From IMG/VR virus record IMGVR_UViG_3300025890_000038, positions 1-52,084 of that record: a stretch of DNA of 52,084 bases; one strand, written 5' to 3'. Shown in pieces: positions 47,838 to 52,084 of the stretch. This DNA is from a virus. The notes beneath the pieces were generated by a model that was not told the DNA's origin, searched no databases, and saw nothing but the letters and a program-made list of their open reading frames with translations. Made by a program: the position numbers and the translations under genes. Each line of letters starts with the position of its first letter. The first letter of the stretch is position 1.

Positions 47838-48080
47838 ATGTCGAAACGAAAGCCTGCCTTCTGGATCATTCGCTGCAACCGCTTCGGTTCAACGCTGGGA
47901 CGCGACGGCAAGTTCTGGAACATGAAAGACCCTGGCGACTTCCAGACGTACAAGACGGAAGGCTGGGCGACACGTCGCCTGTGTCGGCTCGGTGACGGCT
48001 TCACGGCAGTTGCCGTGCATGCAGGAGATACTTTGGACTGCTGTGGCCGAGTGTTTAAGGCGAACGGAGGGGAGCGATGA
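47838..48080 (+). CDS. Hypothetical 80-residue basic protein
   Basis: ATG 47838 (leader GGGAGTCACTGAG). Basic with Trp and Cys; FWIIRCNRFGSTLGRDGKFW resembles a small nucleic-acid-binding beta-fold. Coupled to the next gene by an ATGA overlap. Confidence 0.58.
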   Translation: MSKRKPAFWIIRCNRFGSTLGRDGKFWNMKDPGDFQTYKTEGWATRRLCRLGDGFTAVAVHAGDTLDCCGRVFKANGGER

Positions 48081-48358
48081 AGACGCTATTCGATACTGCC
48101 CAGGCGAAGCCTGCTGTGCCTGTCGAGTTTCTCGACGACTCTCTGCTGAATAAGTACGGCGAGGAATGTGTGTCGGTGATCGTGAAGCCTCGCCGTGAAG
48201 GCGAGGTGCTTCGCTACCGATGCCTGGAAGACAAATGGAAGGCTGCCTTCGCAGCCTGGGAAGCGGCTCTTAAAACGGATCGCTGTGCCCCGCAGCCAAT
48301 GCCTTCCGGGCATTGCATGTTCGTGACACCTGAAGACTACGGCTCGCGGGCCTGGTGA
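48077..48358 (+). CDS. Hypothetical 93-residue protein
   Basis: GGAGGGGAG precedes the ATG. Central helix LRYRCLEDKWKAAFAAWEAAL. No motif recognised. Confidence 0.58.
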   Translation: MKTLFDTAQAKPAVPVEFLDDSLLNKYGEECVSVIVKPRREGEVLRYRCLEDKWKAAFAAWEAALKTDRCAPQPMPSGHCMFVTPEDYGSRAW

Positions 48359-48432
48359 GTTTTCAGTCCTGCGATGTTTCTTTCCGTTCGCAATTTTGCG
48401 AGCAAAATCACTAACGAAAAGAGGAAAAACGA

Positions 48433-49311
48433 ATGAGTCATTTCACTGTTGCTGTTATCACTGACGAAGAGCCGACCGAAGAATTTCTGGCGGCTACGCT
48501 GGCACCGTTTCACGAATTCGAATGCACCGGCATCGACGACCAGTACGTCGTTGACGTGGACCAGACTGAAGACCGGCGGAAGGAGTATGAAGACGCAGAC
48601 AAGGACAAGTATCCGACGTTCGTGGACTTCATGCGTGACTATTACGAATGGAAGATCGTTGATCACGGCGTCGATCCAAAGTCGCTCGGTGAAGAAACGA
48701 AGTGGAACTACGTCCTGCTCGATGCCCGGGGTGGCGTTGCGAAGTGCGTTGACCGGACGAACCCAAATAAGCAATGGGACTGGTACACGGTCGGTGGCAG
48801 GTGGAGCGGAGCCTTCCTGCTGGGCAACGGTACGGCGACTGACAGTGCGAAGATCAGTGACCTCGACTTCGATGCCATGAAGGAGAAGACTCGCCGAGAA
48901 GCGTTGCAGACGTGGGGCAAGGTGATCGTGGCTCTGAATGCTGCAGGTCTTCAACGTCCTGACTGCATCACATGGAAAGAGTTCCTCGATCGCGACAACC
49001 TGGACATCGAAGAGAAACGCAAGCAGTACCATGCTCAGCCGTTTGTCAAGGCACTGCGAAACTGCGATGCAACGAAGTGGATGAGTGCTGATCCGTTTGT
49101 CAAGGGCAAGGCTGCTTACGTTGAAGAGCAGATGAAGTACAGCTTCAGCTCCTACGCCTGCCTCGTCGACGGCAAGTGGAACGCGAAGGGCGAGATGGGA
49201 TGGTTCGGCTGCTCCTTCGATGAGAACGACGACTGGCAAGAGCAGTTTCTCAAGATCGTTGAGGCGAAGAAAGAATCGTCCTGGATCACGAATGTTGATT
49301 GCCATATCTAA
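48433..49311 (+). CDS. Conserved phage/bacterial hypothetical protein
   Basis: 292 residues, with AGAGGAAA upstream. MSHFTVAVITDEEPTEEFLAATLAPFHEFECTGIDDQYV is a characteristic N-terminus of a widespread uncharacterised family; QWDWYTVGGRWSGAFLL (residues about 114-130) is its second signature. Soluble, no catalytic motif evident. Frequently seen in phages and in bacterial genomes with mobile elements. Confidence 0.78.
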   Translation: MSHFTVAVITDEEPTEEFLAATLAPFHEFECTGIDDQYVVDVDQTEDRRKEYEDADKDKYPTFVDFMRDYYEWKIVDHGVDPKSLGEETKWNYVLLDARGGVAKCVDRTNPNKQWDWYTVGGRWSGAFLLGNGTATDSAKISDLDFDAMKEKTRREALQTWGKVIVALNAAGLQRPDCITWKEFLDRDNLDIEEKRKQYHAQPFVKALRNCDATKWMSADPFVKGKAAYVEEQMKYSFSSYACLVDGKWNAKGEMGWFGCSFDENDDWQEQFLKIVEAKKESSWITNVDCHI

Positions 49312-49319
49312 GGTGTGTT

Positions 49320-49400
49320 GCGGCGTCCGGTCATCTTCTCTTTAGAAATGGCCGGACGTCGTATTTCGTTTATGTGGTCTTCTGGCCCTACCATAGGGCC
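49320..49400 (+). promoter_or_regulatory. Hairpin and inverted operators before the last small gene
   Basis: CGTCCGG/CCGGACG hairpin (49323-49360), then TCTGGCCCTA (49381-49390) with TACCAT and the reverse copy TAGGGCC (49394-49400). A -35 is not evident. Confidence 0.5.
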
Positions 49401-49477
49401 ACACCATTTTCAAGTCTGACCCGGGGGCCACCTGAAAACTTTTTGTTCCAAAAACTTCCCAGATGTCAAGGCAAGGC

Positions 49478-49747
49478 ATGACCTACAAGCAACTCAACGC
49501 ATCGTACGCCGTACTCGCCAAAGCATGGTGCGATGTGCGTGGCACTGGCGATGCATCCAAGCATGAGAAGTACACTCGGCAGGTCGACGTCTTCACGTCG
49601 CAACTGAGGAAGATTCTCACCGACAAGAGAGCCCTCAAACACCTCACCAAACGGCAGACGTGGCAAGTCCTGGCGTGGTGCTCCGCGTACCGTCCGGAGC
49701 CTCAGAATGTCACGATTCGGACCTTCGGATCGCTGATTGACGAGTAA
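49478..49747 (+). CDS. Hypothetical basic helical protein
   Basis: 89 residues from ATG 49478, preceded by CAAGGCAAGGC, the GGCAAGG element used at 34505 and 35144; ATG 49463 is an alternative. Basic and helical (RKILTDKRALKHLTKRQTWQ). Nothing recognised. Last gene before the long non-coding region. Confidence 0.55.
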   Translation: MTYKQLNASYAVLAKAWCDVRGTGDASKHEKYTRQVDVFTSQLRKILTDKRALKHLTKRQTWQVLAWCSAYRPEPQNVTIRTFGSLIDE

Positions 49748-50240
49748 TTGGCTGCGTACGGATGTTGTTTTGGAGTTTTTGATGAGTCAAAACCGGGGTA
49801 CGCATGTTGTTTTTCGGCGAGATACTGCTGGAACAGTACTACGGTACAAGTGTCGAGAATAGTGTACAAGGTCGAGTTGGGTGTGGCGGGAAGTTCAAGT
49901 GGCACCGGGGGTTAGGTGTTTTGAGTACGATTGTTGCCTGATAATCCCGTACACTAGGTTGTACACTGCTCGGTCTCCACAAGTCCTTATCTGGGCTCGA
50001 CATAAATTGATTGGCATTATTGGAACGTTAGTGTAAACGGCGTTGCTCGGTACTCCCAAGTCCAAGTGGGGGTAGGGGTTAAGTGAATGTACACGTACGA
50101 AAAATCGAGAAAACGCGATTTTCAAATCGCTACACATTATACGGTTTTTTTCGTTTGTAATTTCTTAATATTACTATTTAAGTATATGGGGTATTGAAAA
50201 ACGATAAGAGGTTTGCCCCTCTGGGTTTAGCGGGACCGCT
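49748..50240 (+). other. Non-coding AT-rich region with GTACA motifs
   Basis: No credible gene. GTACA-containing words recur (at 49842, 49864, 49971, 50089 and neighbours), and two related segments (GGGGGTTAGGTG near 49908; GGGGGTAGGGGTT near 50068) are each followed by GTACGA or GTACACG. From 50097 to 50200 the sequence is very AT-rich with an AAAATCG/CGATTTT hairpin. Origin, promoter or attachment-site functions are all possible. Confidence 0.4.
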
Positions 50241-50243
50241 ACG

Positions 50244-50321
50244 ATGTGTGTGTTCAGGCAAACTGGACTTAAACTGGACTTCTGGGTCCAGTTTTCCAAT
50301 TTAGCGTCAAACGGTGAATGA
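50244..50321 (+). CDS. Possible 25-residue leader or micro-protein
   Basis: ATG 50244 directly follows GGGACCGCTACG, an element very similar to the leaders of several real genes here. The frame ends TGA at 50319-50321. Low complexity is absent, but its length gives no statistical support. Confidence 0.25.
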   Translation: MCVFRQTGLKLDFWVQFSNLASNGE

Positions 50322-50419
50322 GGTCTCCAACATCGCCACTCTCACCGCCTCCCGTACGGAGCCTCTGCGAGCCCTGTTTGGCCCTCTCGCAACGGTCGCC
50401 AAGCAACGAAACTCGACCA

Positions 50420-50840
50420 TCGTTCGGGGCTTCGAGGTCCGCAGATCGCAATGCAGTCGCAGCGAGGTCCGGAAGTCCTAAGGTCCGAGGTCCGCAATGA
50501 CCAATGGCGCGATGCGACGACCTCGAAGATGCTCTGCCGTCGATTTTCTGGCCCTACTTAACATAGTAAGCATTATCGGACGTTGAAAATTTTTCGGCGG
50601 CTCGCGGCATTGTCTGTTGAGCAGAGCTTCGTCAAAAAATTTTTTGAGGTCTGAGGTCCGCAATGACCAATGGCGAGATGCCGGACGTCGCTGCCCCCTG
50701 AAATTTGGTTTTCCAAATCTCGACCGGCAGATCTGAAATTTGGTTCGCCAAATTTGGTTCGCCAAATTCCGATTTTCTGGCCCTACTGTGGACACCGTAG
50801 GACGCCGGTTTCTGGCCCTACTGTGGACACCGTAGGACCA
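50420..50840 (+). repeat. Repeat-dense non-coding region, possible origin or control locus
   Basis: Contains a 23-bp direct repeat (50487-50509 and 50653-50675, beginning GAGGTCCGCAATG), further CGAGGTCCG words at 50434 and 50463, three palindromes ATTTGG-N4-CCAAAT (50702-50717, 50738-50753, 50752-50767), and a 30-bp perfect direct repeat (50774-50803 and 50809-50838) that contains TCTGGCCCTA. A third operator is at 50547. The open frame on the - strand is an artefact of the repeats. Confidence 0.7.
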
Positions 50841-50948
50841 GAATTCTCGACAATCTCGCGAGATTGTTAGTGGACTGTGTGACGACATAGACGGTACAAG
50901 CTTGTGGAGTTTACCGTTTCCCGTTTCCCGTTTTGGAGTCGCTACACT

Positions 50949-51890
50949 ATGTCGAACTATCAACCAACGTTCACTCGTCAGAATTGTCAGGATTTCGCAA
51001 CTAAGATTCTGAAGACGAAATCCTGGCGCAAACGTCTTAAGATTGTCGACGATACGTTGGCAAGCTTACCAGAAAACGATAGTTCGAAATCCTGGCAAGG
51101 ATACTTGCGGAAGTTTCGCAACTGGTGTGAAGCTGTCGCAAACGACAGCGCGGCGCTAGCGTATGTCCCGTTTTCTATTTTCATTCGTACCGGGAATGTG
51201 AAGCTTCCTTTTGTGTCGTTTTCTACGCTCCCTGGCTTTACGTGTCCTGGCGCGGGCGCTTGCCTCGACTATTGCTATTCTTATCGTGCCTGGCGATATC
51301 CTGCAGGATTCTTACGACAACTGCAGAATACGATTTTGATGCAAACTCGCCAGGGCAGAAATATCATTGCACACACTTTTCAGGCGCTTGAAACGTCCTG
51401 GAATGGCGAGCGATATTGCGTGACGATTCGCCTATATGTTGATGGCGACTTTGCCAGCGTAGGCGACTTTACATTCTGGATGCAATTGCTTGAAACTCGC
51501 CAGGACGATTGTGAAGCGTACGGTTATTCGAAATCCTGGCGCGAAATTCTGCAGGGAGTCCAATTCTTAAACGCCTCGCCATCAAACTACGTTTTGAACG
51601 TATCTGGTGGTAGTCTTCACGGTGACGATTTGCGGGAGCAAATCCTGGCGCTACCATTTACGCGCCAGGTTTTCGAAGCTGTCGAAATCGATGGCGAGGG
51701 ATTAGTCAAAGGATTCGCGAAATACGATTCTGCAGAATATCACAAACGAACTCGTGAAGCGTATCAATCGCAAACGGGAACCAAAGGATTTTCCTGCCCT
51801 GGCAAGTGTGGCGATTGTCGCGCGAGTTCGGGCAAGCATGCTTGCGGAGATTTGCAGTTTGACATTCCGATTGTTATCGGCATCCACTAA
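50949..51890 (+). CDS. Gp88-like protein
   Basis: 313 residues from ATG 50949, with GGAGTCGCTACACT as leader. FSTLPGFTCPGAGACLDYCYSYRAWRYPAGF (residues about 92-120) is the cysteine signature of the phage gene product 88 family; a C-terminal CPGKCGDCR adds a second metal site. These proteins occur in phages and plasmids and are sometimes proposed to be Fe-S or zinc enzymes or replication-associated. The gene has unusually many CCTGG/CCAGG pentamers (about 11 in 940 bp) and less C-ending codons than its neighbours, suggesting separate origin. Confidence 0.75.
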   Translation: MSNYQPTFTRQNCQDFATKILKTKSWRKRLKIVDDTLASLPENDSSKSWQGYLRKFRNWCEAVANDSAALAYVPFSIFIRTGNVKLPFVSFSTLPGFTCPGAGACLDYCYSYRAWRYPAGFLRQLQNTILMQTRQGRNIIAHTFQALETSWNGERYCVTIRLYVDGDFASVGDFTFWMQLLETRQDDCEAYGYSKSWREILQGVQFLNASPSNYVLNVSGGSLHGDDLREQILALPFTRQVFEAVEIDGEGLVKGFAKYDSAEYHKRTREAYQSQTGTKGFSCPGKCGDCRASSGKHACGDLQFDIPIVIGIH

Positions 51891-51910
51891 AAATCAGGGA
51901 TTCGATTATA

Positions 51911-51946
51911 CGAAAACCGTTTGCGATTGTTCGCAAACGGTTTTCG
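51911..51946 (+). terminator. Perfect 16-bp inverted repeat, terminator-like
   Basis: CGAAAACCGTTTGCGA and its perfect complement around TTGT. It lacks a long T run but its U-rich 3' arm (GGTTTTCG) and place 20 bp after a stop support a bidirectional terminator. Confidence 0.65.
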
Positions 51947-51985
51947 CATGCGCGAATCTATCGGCGCGGATTGTTCTTTGACAAT

Positions 51986-52084
51986 ATGGCGAGCAGGCTG
52001 GCCGTGTGGCCGTGTGCCTGCACGATGGCGAGCAGGCTGGCCGTGTGGCCGTGTGCCTGCACGATGGCGAGCAGGCTGGCCGTG
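51986..52084 (+). repeat. 39-bp tandem repeat running off the window
   Basis: Units start at 51986, 52025 and 52064 and are identical (ATGGCGAGCAGGCTGGCC...). The length, 13 codons, keeps every + frame open; one frame would encode repeats of MASRLAVWPCACT. Within the unit GGCCGTGT is itself duplicated. No spacers, so this is not a CRISPR array. Confidence 0.85.

Noticed and set aside
50478-50963. 161-codon open frame on the - strand
   Set aside because: It is built from the direct and inverted repeats of the non-coding region, lacks a ribosome binding site and opposes every other gene.
51986-52084. CRISPR array
   Set aside because: Units are contiguous and identical, with no spacers and no cas genes.

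Overview
The window is a stretch of a tailed double-stranded DNA bacteriophage (or prophage) genome. Every gene I can support is on the + strand, genes overlap head to tail (TGATG, ATGA and TAATG junctions are frequent), and the content is distal tail fibres plus a large early/replication region. No capsid, terminase, portal or integrase gene lies inside the window. The host is not shown directly. A CsrA homologue, Tat and Sec export signals on phage proteins, sigma70-type promoters and GGAG/AGGA ribosome binding sites indicate a bacterium with an envelope worth exporting hydrolases into. A Gram-negative or planctomycete-like host is possible, but this is a guess. Family-A DNA polymerase with Leu at the 762-equivalent position, many copies of one operator-like sequence and several moron-like genes lean towards a temperate or repressor-controlled life style.

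Layout. 1-5.5 kb: two repeat-built tail-fibre or adhesin genes (a GGG/N beta-roll protein cut by the window start, and an RCC1-propeller fibre), ending at a strong terminator near 5.6 kb. 5.7-11.2 kb: early replication genes (SNF2-type helicase, coiled-coil protein, possible ssDNA-binding protein, Dda/RecD-like helicase). 11.2-14.9 kb: a cassette of exported or enzymatic accessory proteins (Tat-signal beta-roll protein, anchored SNase-like nuclease, trypsin-like membrane protease, class-3 lipase). 15-24.9 kb: C5 methyltransferase, thymidylate-synthase-like protein, HTH protein, DNA polymerase A, an oversized tRNA-Leu, CsrA, Dam-like methyltransferase, PD-(D/E)xK nuclease and primase-helicase. 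24.9-29.4 kb: nucleotide metabolism and modification (2OG oxygenase, MazG-like, ThyX, Nmad1-like), a C39-like peptidase and a small membrane protein. 29.4-49.7 kb: many small genes in short operons, among them a RAMP-like protein, a 2H phosphoesterase, a triple-repeat protein and a DUF4942 methyltransferase, interspersed with structured non-coding RNAs and GGCAAGG repeat leaders. 49.7-50.9 kb: about 1.2 kb of repeat-rich, gene-poor DNA. 50.9 kb to the end: a Gp88-like gene, a perfect terminator and a 39-bp tandem array running off the window.

How it works together. The strongest unifying signal is a 10-bp sequence, TCTGGCCCTA (TAGGGCCAGA on the other strand). It lies inside the 17-bp spacer of most recognisable sigma70 promoters, directly repeated or inverted at some intergenic sites, and in the opposite orientation inside or at the ends of several genes. 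This looks like one regulator acting on a genome-wide set of promoters plus additional stoperator-like sites. Many promoter-proximal genes also share one leader, GGAGTCACTACGATG, possibly a common translational control point, and the phage encodes CsrA. At least four intergenic regions can fold into substantial RNAs, two or three of them with tRNA-like T arms. I regard these RNAs and the operator network as the most promising undescribed biology here.
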